NCBI RefSeq assembly: GCF_021458635.1
Contig: NZ_JAIRDQ010000004.1
Location: forward strand, 310,001 to 374,000
DNA: 64,000 nucleotides
Direction of reading: 5' to 3'
Source of the DNA: Bradyrhizobium monzae
Lineage (GTDB): Bacteria; Pseudomonadota; Alphaproteobacteria; Rhizobiales; Xanthobacteraceae
Part shown: piece by piece, positions 16,786 to 25,303 of the stretch
Layout of the letters: every line of letters starts with the position of its first letter
How positions within the stretch are numbered: position 1 is the stretch's first letter
Notes under the pieces: generated by a model
The model's input: only the letters and a program-made list of their open reading frames with translations
What the model was told of the DNA's origin: nothing
Database searches by the model: none
Made by a program: the position numbers and the translations under genes

Positions 16786-17695
16786 GCCGAAAAAGCGCGA
16801 CGTCGCGCTCGTCGTCGACGACTCGCCCGAAACGCTGCGGCTGCTGACCGACGCGCTCGACGGCGCCGGAATGACTGTGATGGTGGCGCTCGACGGCGCC
16901 AGCGCGATGCGCATTGTCGACCAGATCACGCCCGACATCGTGCTGCTCGACGCCGTGATGCCCGGGCTGGACGGCTTCGAGACCTGCCGTCGGCTCAAGC
17001 GCGACGCGGGCCTTGCCAACGTTCCCGTGATCTTCATGACGGGCCTCGCCGAGACCGAGCACATCGTGCGCGGGCTGGAGGCCGGCGGCGTCGACTACGT
17101 GACCAAGCCGATCGTGATCGAGGAGATGCTGGCGCGCATCCGCGTCCATCTCGGCAATGCGCGGCTGACCCAGAGCGCGCGTACCGCGCTCGACGTCTCC
17201 GGCCGCTTCCTGTTCGCAGTCAACCGCCAGGGCCACATCCTGTGGGCAACTCCGCAGGCGCAAAAACTGCTGGCGGATCATCACGGCACGCAGGCCGACG
17301 ACTTCGTCCTGCCGCCGTCCCTGCTGCAATGGCTGGAGCAGACGAAGGGCAAGGGCAGCGCGAAGTCTCAGGCCGCTTCCCTGCCCGACAATCCGCAACT
17401 TCGGTTCTATTACATGGGCGAGACCGCGCCGAACGAATTCCTGCTGCGGCTGTCCAAGGAGTCCGGCACCGCGCTGCCGCCCGAATTCACCAGCGAGCTC
17501 GGCCTCACCACCCGCGAGGGCGAGGTGCTGGCCTGGCTCAGCAAGGGCAAGACCAATCGCGACATCGCGCAGATCTTGGGATTGAGTCCGCGCACCGTCG
17601 ACAAGCATCTGGAGCAGATTTACGCCAAGCTGGGCGTGGAGAACCGGACGGCCGCGGCAGCGATTGCCACGAATGCGACGCGAAGGAATTCGTAG
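16769..17695 (+). CDS. LuxR-type response regulator
   Basis: 308 residues (MLMSIEP; MSIEP at 16775 is an equal alternative). An N-terminal receiver (VALVVDDSPETLRLL; phospho-acceptor Asp in IVLLDAVMPG; VTKP lysine) is followed by a PAS-like middle segment (~140-235: GRFLFAVNRQGHILWATPQAQ) and a C-terminal LuxR/FixJ helix-turn-helix (LTTREGEVLAWLSKGKTNRDIA). The gene overlaps the sensor gene, so the pair is almost certainly cognate. Its likely targets are the divergent urtA-amiE operon and perhaps its own genes; this is inference. Confidence 0.88.
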   Translation: MLMSIEPKKRDVALVVDDSPETLRLLTDALDGAGMTVMVALDGASAMRIVDQITPDIVLLDAVMPGLDGFETCRRLKRDAGLANVPVIFMTGLAETEHIVRGLEAGGVDYVTKPIVIEEMLARIRVHLGNARLTQSARTALDVSGRFLFAVNRQGHILWATPQAQKLLADHHGTQADDFVLPPSLLQWLEQTKGKGSAKSQAASLPDNPQLRFYYMGETAPNEFLLRLSKESGTALPPEFTSELGLTTREGEVLAWLSKGKTNRDIAQILGLSPRTVDKHLEQIYAKLGVENRTAAAAIATNATRRNS

Positions 17696-17738
17696 CGGGA
17701 CTGCGGGTGAGTTGGGACGTCGCCGACAACAACAACGG

Positions 17739-17770
17739 TGTCGTCCCGGCGAAGGCACTAAGGCATGCAC
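17739..17770. repeat. IS4 inverted repeat, transposase 3' end
   Basis: 32 bp starting TGTCGTCCCGGCGAAGGCAC and ending GGCATGCAC. It matches the reverse complement of 19221-19252 at 30 of 32 positions and includes the transposase stop codon. Confidence 0.8.
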
Positions 17771-19124
17771 GTATCTCTGAGGCTCCATCCTGCTGCGACG
17801 GCTTGGAAGTATTCGAGGCCGTTCTTGAAGGTGATCGGGCCCGGCGGCTTGGACGATGGGTAGCCGTCCCAACCGCCCAGGCGGCCGATGATCCATGCGG
17901 CCCAGGCGAGGCTGTCGGGCGGGTGCGGGTTCTTGAGTCGCTTGCTCTTGGCTTCGAGTTGCTTGTTGAGAGCAGCAAGCGCGCCGATTTCGCCGTCGTT
18001 GAAGGCAACGCGACGGGGCTGCTGACCGCCACCGCGCGCTTGCAGAAGCTGGATCGTGATGACAGCCGCCTTGGCGGCTATAGCGACCAGCTTGAGAAGG
18101 CGATCGGCGGTTCCGATCTGGCTGTCTTCAAGCTTGAGGCCTTGTGCCTTCAGGACGCGGAAGAACTGCTCGATAATCCAGCGCTGCCTGTACCACCGCA
18201 CGATACGCCAGGCATCTTCGATGCCGGCGACCTCGTGAGAGGTCAGAAGCCGCCAGTGCAGCGGCTCCACGCCGACTTCGGCATTGATCTCGCGCACATC
18301 AACCACCGCCAGCGGCAGGCTTTTCGGCAGATCACGCAGGAACTTACTCTGTGGGCGGCAAGCTCGATCGTGCCAAAGCGAAGTTCGAGCTGGGCCAGAC
18401 GTGCCGGCCGCGCGGCGCGCGCAGGCAGTTGGACCGTACGCCGATCCACCGCGGCCATGGCATCGCTGGCCTCATATAAACCGTTGCGGTCTGCAAGCTT
18501 GCGATCATGCATGCTGCGCGCGATGACGTGGAAGTGTTGCTCAGCCGAACTGGCATAGAGGGCAAAGATATCGCTCTCGCGATCACCCAGCACTGTCACC
18601 GCCGAGGCCTTGGTGAGCAGCGGCCTGGCCGCAACGGTGGTGGATATCCAGCGCTGCGATTCCTTGTCCGATAATTCCCGATCGTCGTGCGGGGTCGTAC
18701 GGCGGCCTTTGCGCGTCCATATCTGTCCGCTCAAAAGCCCAAGACGCGCCATCGTCGGCATCTACCGCCAGCAGCGGATGCAACAGCACCCCGTAATTAT
18801 TGCCTTTGCCGATTTCTCCGAGCCCGCGCCGTCGTTGCGGCGTCGTGTTGAAGTGGATCTCGCTGGTATCCTGGATGGCCAGCACGTGGCGGCCTTCTAC
18901 CGCCGTGGTCGTGCGTTCGCTCCAGCCTTCGACGATCCGCTCCGCTGTCACCTTGTCGTGGCCGAGAAAGCGGTTGAACCGCACTTCCAGGGCCCGATCT
19001 CCCCTGGAGAGCCGACGCAGGCAGACCGTCTTGCTCGCAACCATGCGTTCGACGAGCGCCGCCCCCCTTTATCGAGACGACAATCCCAGAACCGACCCAA
19101 GGTCCAATCGATGCCTGACACCAT
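17758..19124 (-). pseudogene. IS4-family (Tn5-like) transposase with three frameshifts
   Basis: Four pieces in alternating frames make one ~455-residue DDE transposase: MVSGIDWTLGRFWDCRLDK from ATG 19124; then LVERMVASKTVC onward to about 18755; then VTVLGDRESDIFALY and on to about 18345; then DVREINAEVGVEPLHW to the TAG at 17760. Catalytic residues survive: D in LAIQDTSEIH, D in LGDRESDI, and the Y-2-R-3-E-6-K motif in YRQRWIIEQFFRVLK. The first shift is at a C6 tract (19062-19067), the second near 18755, the third near 18345. With three shifts it cannot be functional. Confidence 0.85.
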
Positions 19125-19220
19125 CCAACACCTCCGCCAAAGCCGAAGTGTCGCAATAGGAATCACACAAACTGCCGATTCGGGAATCCCCCCCGGGCAA
19201 CTTCTTGCCAAACCAGTTAT

Positions 19221-19252
19221 GTGCATGCCTTAGTGCGTTCGCAGGGACGACA
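19221..19252. repeat. IS4 inverted repeat, transposase 5' end
   Basis: 32 bp, GTGCATGCCTTAGTGCGTTC...GGGACGACA, the partner of 17739-17770 with two mismatches. It lies about 100 bp upstream of the transposase start. Confidence 0.8.
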
Positions 19253-19297
19253 GCGGAGTGCGGGCGATTGCGACCGCCCCTTACACGAACCGCCCCC

Positions 19298-20800
19298 TCA
19301 CCCATACACAAACGCCTTATCGTCCAGATCCGTCTTCGGGATCTCGTCCTTCTCGGTCCAGTAATCCTGGCTGTGCTGCCATTCCGGCTTGTCGCCGCGC
19401 TTGGGCAACAGGTTCATGTCGCGCATGATGTAACCGGGGTTGAAGTTCTCCGGATCGATCCAGGGCAGGATCGGCATGTTGTGGTCTTCGGCGCGCAGGC
19501 TCACCTCGACCTTCCTGCTGCCCTTCGCCTTCATGTGGCCGAGCAGCCGGCAGACGAAGTCCGCAACGAGATCCACACGCAGCGTCCAGCTCGCACGGAA
19601 ATAGCCGAACACCCAGACCATGTTCGGCACGCCCGTGAACATCATGCCGCGATAGGTCACGGTATCGCCGAAGGCGAGAGGCTTGCCGTCGATCTCGAAG
19701 GCAATGTCGCCGAGCGACGAGAGGTTGAAGCCGGTCGCGGTGACGATGACATCGGCCTCGAGCAGCTTGCCGGATTTGAGCTGGATGCCGTTCTCGACGA
19801 AGCATTCGATCTCGTCGGTGACGACCGAGGCCTTGCCGCTGGCAATGCCCTTGAAGAGGTCGGCATCAGGCACGAAGGCGATGCGCTGCCGCCACGGCCG
19901 ATAACTCGGCGTGAAATGCGTCGCGACGTCGTAGTCGGCGCCGAGCACCGCGCTGATCTGGCCGATCAGCTCCTTCTTCACCTGCTCCGGCTTGGACAAG
20001 CAGAGCTTGGTGAACGCATCCTGCTCCAACAGAATCTTGCGGCGGACGATCTCGTGGATCCAGGCCTCGTCGACCTGGAGCCGGCGCAATTCCTCCGCGA
20101 TCTCGATGGCATTGCGGCCGAGCCGGAAATAGGTCGGCGAGCGCTGCAGCATGGTGACATGCGCGCACTCATCAGCGATGTTCGGCACTAGCGTCGCCGC
20201 GGTCGCGCCCGAGCCGATCACGACGACCTTCTTACCCGCGAGGTCGATGTCATCCGGCCAGGCTTGCGGATGCACGATGCGCCCCTTGAAGTGATCCATC
20301 CCCTTCCATTCCGGCGTGTAGCCTTCGGAATGGCGATAGTAGCCCTGGCACATCCAGAGGAAATTGGCGGTGAAGATCTTTGCTTCACCCGTGTCGGTCG
20401 TCACCGCCTCGATGGTCCATAGATTCTGCTCGCTCGACCAGCTCGCCGAATTGATCTTGTGCTTGTAGCGGATATGGCGGGCGATATCGTTGTCGTCGAT
20501 CACCTCGTTCATGTAAGCGAGGATTTCCTCAGCGGTGGCGATCGGCGGCCCGACCCAGGGCTTGAAGCTGTAGCCGAAAGTATGGAGATCGCTATCCGAG
20601 CGAATGCCGGGATAGCGATGCGTGCTCCAGGTGCCGCCGAACGTCGCCTGCGTCTCCAGGATGACATAGCTCGTGCCCGGAAGCTGCTTGGTGACGTGAT
20701 AGGCGCTGCCGATGCCGGAGATGCCGGCTCCGACGATCAGCACGTCGAAATGTTCTGAAGCCTGTTTGGCCGTGGCGTGACTGCGAACAGCGACATTCAT
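19298..20800 (-). CDS. Flavin-containing (Baeyer-Villiger type) monooxygenase
   Basis: 500 residues from ATG 20800. FAD-binding GAGISGIGSAYH near residue 25, the Baeyer-Villiger fingerprint FKGRIVHPQAWP, and a second Rossmann motif VIGSGATAATL for NADPH. Such enzymes insert oxygen next to a ketone or oxidise soft heteroatoms; this subgroup resembles the EthA-like monooxygenases. Substrate unknown. It is transcribed alone toward the IS element. An FNR/FixK-like half-palindrome lies about 100 bp upstream. Confidence 0.85.
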   Translation of the reverse strand: MNVAVRSHATAKQASEHFDVLIVGAGISGIGSAYHVTKQLPGTSYVILETQATFGGTWSTHRYPGIRSDSDLHTFGYSFKPWVGPPIATAEEILAYMNEVIDDNDIARHIRYKHKINSASWSSEQNLWTIEAVTTDTGEAKIFTANFLWMCQGYYRHSEGYTPEWKGMDHFKGRIVHPQAWPDDIDLAGKKVVVIGSGATAATLVPNIADECAHVTMLQRSPTYFRLGRNAIEIAEELRRLQVDEAWIHEIVRRKILLEQDAFTKLCLSKPEQVKKELIGQISAVLGADYDVATHFTPSYRPWRQRIAFVPDADLFKGIASGKASVVTDEIECFVENGIQLKSGKLLEADVIVTATGFNLSSLGDIAFEIDGKPLAFGDTVTYRGMMFTGVPNMVWVFGYFRASWTLRVDLVADFVCRLLGHMKAKGSRKVEVSLRAEDHNMPILPWIDPENFNPGYIMRDMNLLPKRGDKPEWQHSQDYWTEKDEIPKTDLDDKAFVYG

Positions 20801-20895
20801 TGTTGCTTCTATGCCTTGTCTTGTTCTGGCCGCCTTGACTGGCGACGCGTTTCCTCCGCGACGGGCAAGGTTGCCAACCGCGCTTCCTCTGCAAA

Positions 20896-20909
20896 ATGAC
20901 ATAGATCAA
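20896..20909 (-). promoter_or_regulatory. Weak FNR/FixK-like box upstream of the monooxygenase gene
   Basis: On the minus strand TTGATCTATGTCAT is TTGA-N6-TCAT, one base away from the TTGA-N6-TCAA symmetry of FNR/FixK sites. A single imperfect match in a GC-rich genome is weak evidence. Confidence 0.25.
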
Positions 20910-20921
20910 GTCGCGATCAAA

Positions 20922-21680
20922 CTACAACGCCGCGCCCCAGCTCCGCGCCGTCTGCAAGATCCAGTCGCGATAGAGCGTCAGCGGCGTGACCCCGGTCAAT
21001 CCGCCGCAACCGGCAGCGCCATTTGGCCCCGTCGACCAGCTGATGACGCCGACAAGCACGGCGCCATTGGGCTTGTCCTCGAACACGGGGCCGCCGGAAT
21101 CGCCGGTGCAGGCGCCGATTCCGTCGCGAACACCGTTGGTTACGGGATCGACCAGGCGGATCTGGAACGTGCCGGGCTGGCCGGTGGCAGCGAGACTGGC
21201 AACGCGAATCGCACCGCCACTCTTGCCGTCGCCGCGCACGGTGACGCCGATACCGGCAATGGTGAAGCGGCTGCCAACCTGAATTGGAATATTTGGCATG
21301 CCGACCGGTATCGTCGATTTTCCCTTGAGTGGAATTTCCAGTTGCAGCAATGCCACGTCAGCCGTGGCGCGATGCGATTGCATGGCTTGCATGTTGAAGC
21401 CGGGATGGATCGCAACAGTGCGCACATTCAACAGCTGTGGCGCACCGTCGACACCGCGATCGACGATCTTGTAGTCCGCACCGGGCTGCACGCAATGCGC
21501 GACGGTGAGCACCAGTTTCGGCGCGACCAGACTTCCGGTGCAGAAATTGCCGCGCGAGCCCACGATGGTGACGACCGCGCGCGCGACGCCATCGATCTGC
21601 GGCGTACCGCCGCCGACGATGGCATGAGCGGGCGTGGCGAGCAGCAGCGCTGAGACGACGAGAGTTGCAAGCTTCTTCAT
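20922..21680 (-). CDS. Secreted trypsin-like serine protease (S1 family)
   Basis: 252 residues. The signal peptide MKKLATLVVSALLLATPAHA is followed directly by IVGGG, the mature trypsin N-terminus. The catalytic triad is complete: H62 in LTVAHC, D108 in TADVALLQLE, S195 in CTGDSGGPVF. Cysteines C47/C63 and C191 fit the usual disulphides. It is exported to the periplasm or outside. No inhibitor or partner gene is adjacent. Because no propeptide is visible, signal-peptidase cleavage alone could give the active form. Confidence 0.9.
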   Translation of the reverse strand: MKKLATLVVSALLLATPAHAIVGGGTPQIDGVARAVVTIVGSRGNFCTGSLVAPKLVLTVAHCVQPGADYKIVDRGVDGAPQLLNVRTVAIHPGFNMQAMQSHRATADVALLQLEIPLKGKSTIPVGMPNIPIQVGSRFTIAGIGVTVRGDGKSGGAIRVASLAATGQPGTFQIRLVDPVTNGVRDGIGACTGDSGGPVFEDKPNGAVLVGVISWSTGPNGAAGCGGLTGVTPLTLYRDWILQTARSWGAAL

Positions 21681-21791
21681 GGGAACACGCTTCTAGCGTC
21701 GGCATCGATGGTGATACGCGATTGCTTCGGACTGGCCCTTGCCGATAGCGCATGCTAGCCCTCTTGGAAAGGGAATGACGAGGGCAAGATA

Positions 21792-22427
21792 GTGGCGATC
21801 GAGGCTGTGATCTTTGATTTTGGCGGCGTATTGACGAGCTCGCCGTTCGAGGCCTTTTCGCGGTTCGAGACCGAGCGCGGCCTGCCCGTCGACATCATCC
21901 GGCGTACCAACGCCGCCAATCATCTGGAAAACGCCTGGGCCAAGTTCGAGCGCGCCGAGGTCGATGTCGACATGTTCGACAAGCTATTCGCGGAGGAATC
22001 GCGCGCACTCGGCGCCGAAGTGCGCGGCCGCGAGGTGCTGCCGCTGCTCCAGGGCGATCTGCGTCCCGAGATGGTCGAGGCCCTGAAGCGCATCAAGGCA
22101 CAATTCAAGACCGGCTGCATCACCAACAATCTGCCGGCCAACGCCATCGGCAGCATGACCGGGCGCTCGCTCTACGTCGCGGAGGTCATGGTGCTGTTCG
22201 ACCACGTCATCGAATCCGCCAAGATCGGCCTGCGCAAGCCCGACCCGCGCATTTACCAGCTGATGGTCGAGACGCTGAAGGTCGATCCGAAGAGATGCGT
22301 CTATCTCGACGACCTCGGCGTCAATTTGAAGCCCGCGCGCGAGATGGGCATGGCCACGATCAAGGTCACCAGTGGTGCGCAGGCGATTGCCGAGCTCGAG
22401 GCGGCGACGGGGCTGAAGCTGGGGTAG
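21792..22427 (+). CDS. HAD-superfamily hydrolase (YihX/epoxide-hydrolase N-domain type)
   Basis: 211 residues from GTG 21792. Motif I is IFDFGGVLTS (nucleophile Asp; the second Asp is replaced by Gly, as in the YihX-like group), motif III KPDPRIYQLM, motif IV VYLDDLGVN. It is probably a small-molecule phosphatase; the substrate cannot be read from sequence. It stands alone and converges with mtnA across a palindromic repeat. Confidence 0.82.
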   Translation: MAIEAVIFDFGGVLTSSPFEAFSRFETERGLPVDIIRRTNAANHLENAWAKFERAEVDVDMFDKLFAEESRALGAEVRGREVLPLLQGDLRPEMVEALKRIKAQFKTGCITNNLPANAIGSMTGRSLYVAEVMVLFDHVIESAKIGLRKPDPRIYQLMVETLKVDPKRCVYLDDLGVNLKPAREMGMATIKVTSGAQAIAELEAATGLKLG

Positions 22428-22451
22428 TCTATCATCCTCGTTGCAAGAAGC

Positions 22452-22543
22452 CGTAGGGTGGGCAAATCGTACTGCGTCAAGCGAAGCGTGCCCACCACAA
22501 GCATATGGTGGGCACGGCGCGATGCGCCTTTGCCCACCCTACG
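22452..22543. repeat. Palindromic repeat GTAGGGTGGGCAAA...TTTGCCCACCCTAC
   Basis: The outer arms CGTAGGGTGGGCAAA and TTTGCCCACCCTACG pair across ~60 bases, and inner arms GTGCCCACCA / TGGTGGGCAC form a second hairpin. It fills the gap between the convergent HAD and mtnA genes and could act as a two-way terminator. Confidence 0.85.
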
Positions 22544-22548
22544 AGAAC

Positions 22549-23658
22549 TTACTCCGCCGCAGCAGCGATTCGCTCAGGAAACGCGGCCGCCAGCGCAGCA
22601 CGATCCGGCTTCAGCACACCGCGTTCGGTGATGAGACCGGTCACAAGACGCGCCGGGGTGACGTCGAACGCGTAGTTCGCGACCGGCGATCCCTCCGGCA
22701 CGATGCGGACCGTTTCCAAGCGGCCATCGGCCGTGCGACCGGTCATGTCGGTGACCTCAGCGCCGCTACGCTGCTCGATCGGAATGTCGCGAATACCGTC
22801 ATCGACCGCGAAATCGATCGTCGGCGACGGCAGCGCCACGTAGAACGGCACGTTGTTGTCATGCGCGGCGAGCGCCTTCAGGTAGGTACCGATCTTGTTG
22901 CAGACGTCGCCATTGGCGGCGACGCGATCGGTGCCGACGATAGCGAGATCAACCATGCCGTGCTGCATCAGATGCCCGCCGGTATTATCAGGGATCACCG
23001 TATGCGGCACGCCGTGATGACCGAGCTCCCAGGCGGTGAGCGAGGCACCCTGATTGCGCGGCCGGGTCTCGTCGACCCAGACATGGATCCTGATACCGCG
23101 CTCATGTGCAAGATAGATCGGCGCGGTCGCGGTGCCCCAGTCGACGGTGGCGAGCCAGCCTGCGTTGCAATGGGTCAGCACGTTGACCGTCTCGCCCGGC
23201 TTCTTCTTCGCGACGATCGCCTCGATCAGCGCGAGGCCATTGCTGGCAATGCCGCGGTTGATCTCGACATCCTGCTCGACGATCTCGTCGGCCCTGGCGT
23301 ACGCTGCTTCCGCACGTTCGACCGGATCGATCGGTGCGAGCGTCGCGCGCATTTCGTCCAGCGCCCATTTCAAATTGATCGCGGTCGGCCGCGCCACGAC
23401 CAGCGCCTCGTAAGCGCGCTTCAGGCCCGCATCGGAGGCATCCTCGCGCATCGCAAGGGCCATGCCGTAAGCTGCCGTTGCGCCGATCAGCGGCGCGCCA
23501 CGCACCAGCATGTCGCGGATCGCAACCGCCGCGTCCTCGCACGAGGTCAGTTTTGCAACGACGAACTCATGCGGCAGCCGCCGCTGGTCGATCGCGCCGA
23601 CCGACCAACCGTCGTGCTCGCGCCAGATGCTGCGGAAATGCTTGCCGTCGACCTTCAT
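22549..23658 (-). CDS. mtnA: S-methyl-5-thioribose-1-phosphate isomerase
   Basis: 369 residues. It converts methylthioribose-1-phosphate to methylthioribulose-1-phosphate in methylthioadenosine salvage. Family motifs are RGAPLIGATAAYGMA near residue 52, LTHCNAGWLATV with the conserved Cys (~165), VDETRPRNQGASLTAWEL, and DRVAANGDVCNKIGTY with the conserved Asp; GSPVANYAFDVTPARLVTGLITE is near the C-terminus. It lies 33 bases after mtnP in the same direction, an evident two-gene operon. No mtnB, mtnC, mtnD or mtnK is visible. Confidence 0.95.
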   Translation of the reverse strand: MKVDGKHFRSIWREHDGWSVGAIDQRRLPHEFVVAKLTSCEDAAVAIRDMLVRGAPLIGATAAYGMALAMREDASDAGLKRAYEALVVARPTAINLKWALDEMRATLAPIDPVERAEAAYARADEIVEQDVEINRGIASNGLALIEAIVAKKKPGETVNVLTHCNAGWLATVDWGTATAPIYLAHERGIRIHVWVDETRPRNQGASLTAWELGHHGVPHTVIPDNTGGHLMQHGMVDLAIVGTDRVAANGDVCNKIGTYLKALAAHDNNVPFYVALPSPTIDFAVDDGIRDIPIEQRSGAEVTDMTGRTADGRLETVRIVPEGSPVANYAFDVTPARLVTGLITERGVLKPDRAALAAAFPERIAAAAE

Positions 23659-23691
23659 GGCATTCTGCCTTTTCGTCCCTCGTCGTGCGTC

Positions 23692-24567
23692 TCAACCGCG
23701 CAGGATGCGCCCGGCCACCGCATCGAGCTTCTTCAGAAGCTCGGGATCGCGCGCTTCGGGCGCGGTGATCAGCGCGGTGTCGAGCGCGCGATCCGAACCG
23801 ATCGGACACGGCTCATGCTCGCGCGGAAAATCCTTGGCGAGGCGAGCGACCAATGCCTTGGCCTTGTCGGCGTTTGACGTCAGCACGCGGATGATATCCT
23901 GCACGGTGACGGCGTCGTGATCGGGGTGCCAGCAATCGAAATCGGTCACCATCGCGACGGTCGCGTAGCAGATCTCGGCCTCGCGGGCGAGCTTTGCTTC
24001 GGGCATGTTGGTCATGCCGATCACGGAATAGCCCAACGTCTTGTAGGTCATGCTTTCGGCATAAGTGGAAAACTGCGGCCCCTCCATGCAGACATAGGTG
24101 CCGCCGCGCGCGATCGCGATGCCCTCGGCTGCAGCCGCCGCGGCAAGGTGGATGCGCAGCCGCGGCGAGACCGGATGTGCCATCGAGACATGCGCAACGC
24201 AGCCTTTGCCGAAGAACGAGCTCTCGCGCTTGTGGGTGCGGTCGACGAACTGGTCAACGAGGACAAAGGTACCGGGCGGCATCTCCTCCTTGAAGGAACC
24301 GCAGGCCGATAACGAGATCAGGTCGGTGACGCCGGCACGCTTCAGCACGTCGATATTGGCGCGGTAGTTGATGTCGGAGGGCGACAGCCGATGTCCCTTG
24401 TCATGACGCGGCAGGAACACGATCGGCAGGCCTGCGATCGTGCCTCGGCGCACGGGCGCCGACGGCTCGCCCCAGGGGCTCTTGATCACCTCTTCGTGCG
24501 CGCCCTCGAGTCCCGGCAAATCGTAGATGCCGGAGCCGCCGATGATGCCCAATACCGCCTGCGCCAT
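23692..24567 (-). CDS. mtnP: S-methyl-5'-thioadenosine phosphorylase
   Basis: 291 residues. It splits 5'-methylthioadenosine with phosphate into adenine and methylthioribose-1-phosphate, the substrate of MtnA. GIIGGSGIYDLPGLEG at the start, FLPRHDKGHRLSPSDINYRAN, MEGPQFSTYAES and GMTNMPEAKLAREAEICYA are typical of the family. First gene of the mtnP-mtnA operon. Confidence 0.95.
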   Translation of the reverse strand: MAQAVLGIIGGSGIYDLPGLEGAHEEVIKSPWGEPSAPVRRGTIAGLPIVFLPRHDKGHRLSPSDINYRANIDVLKRAGVTDLISLSACGSFKEEMPPGTFVLVDQFVDRTHKRESSFFGKGCVAHVSMAHPVSPRLRIHLAAAAAAEGIAIARGGTYVCMEGPQFSTYAESMTYKTLGYSVIGMTNMPEAKLAREAEICYATVAMVTDFDCWHPDHDAVTVQDIIRVLTSNADKAKALVARLAKDFPREHEPCPIGSDRALDTALITAPEARDPELLKKLDAVAGRILRG

Positions 24568-24675
24568 GCCTGCTCCACCCGTTCGCCTCGTGCGACATGG
24601 TTAAGCTATGCCAGTTTTGCGGCGGTTTTGGAACGGGGTGGTGGTGACCCGCGGCGACGCGGCGGTATACTTAAC

Positions 24676-24948
24676 TCAGGCCGCCGTCGCGGGCTGCAGC
24701 TGGGTCGCAACCATGCGCTCCAGCGTCTCGACGGACTGGAAATTCTCCGGCGTGATCTCGGTTTGCGGAATGGTGAAGTCGAATTCGGCTTCGACGCCCA
24801 GCATCAGATTGACCATGTCCATCGAGGTCAGGCCGGCATCGACGAGTTTCGTCGACGGCGTGACATCGGCGGTGAGCGAGTTCTGCGCGAGGATGCCCTT
24901 CACCAGCTTGGTGATGCGGTTGCGCAAATCGGTATCGAAGGCCTGCAT
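24676..24948 (-). CDS. Acyl carrier protein (probable partner of the amino acid:carrier-protein ligase)
   Basis: 90 residues from ATG 24948 (a TTG two codons earlier is possible). A small acidic four-helix carrier: the phosphopantetheine site is S42 in DAGLTSMDMVNLML, where the usual DSL is TSM. It is not FabD-FabG linked, so it is not the fatty-acid ACP. It diverges from the acyl-CoA-dehydrogenase-like gene and the seryl-tRNA-synthetase-like ligase. In Bradyrhizobium such ligases load glycine or alanine on dedicated carriers, so this is the natural candidate substrate. Confidence 0.88.
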   Translation of the reverse strand: MQAFDTDLRNRITKLVKGILAQNSLTADVTPSTKLVDAGLTSMDMVNLMLGVEAEFDFTIPQTEITPENFQSVETLERMVATQLQPATAA

Positions 24949-25303
24949 CGGCAAATTCCCATCTGTCTATAAAAGGTCGGCCGGTTGCCGGGTACGATGG
25001 GCACGACGGGCCGATCCCGCAATGGGCGTCACCATTACTTCGCGTTTCTTAGTAAACGATGACTCAGATTGTCTGGAATTCGGGCTTCTTCCAAATCCCT
25101 AACACGACACCGGGATTTTCGACGATGCAAACAACCGGGCCTTAACTGTTCGTTCGGAATTTCAGTTCGTTTACCCTCTATTTCATCGACGAATTTGAAT
25201 TAAATCCGTAGCCTCCAATCACAAGCAAAGATGGTCGGATGATCGCGAACGGCATCGCAAAAGGTGTCTGCGGTTTCGAACGACGAAACGGAGGCGGACG
25301 AGC
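24949..25303. promoter_or_regulatory. 355-bp divergent intergenic region of the carrier-protein module
   Basis: No gene seen. The stretch is more AT-rich than its surroundings, especially ~25040-25230 (for example GAATTTGAATTAAATCC), as expected for promoters in both directions. Right next to the dehydrogenase start is a good ribosome-binding site, GGAGG 9 bases before ATG 25304. I found no clear sigma-54 motif or large palindrome. Confidence 0.5.

Larger units (their letters stand above)
17739..19252 (-). mobile_element. IS4-family insertion sequence, decayed
   Basis: About 1.5 kb bounded by near-perfect 32-bp inverted repeats and filled by one transposase gene with three frameshifts. I could not find a target-site duplication next to the repeats, which suggests either an old insertion or that the true tips lie slightly elsewhere. 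It separates the nitrogen-scavenging region from the monooxygenase. Confidence 0.8.

Noticed and set aside
17758..19124. Programmed frameshifting as an explanation for the split transposase.
   Set aside because: IS4-family transposases are normally one frame, there are three shifts rather than one, and only one lies at a homopolymer.
17725..19265. Target-site duplication flanking the IS4 element.
   Set aside because: The bases outside the two 32-bp repeats (CAACAACAACGG on the left, GCGGAGTGCGG on the right) do not match.
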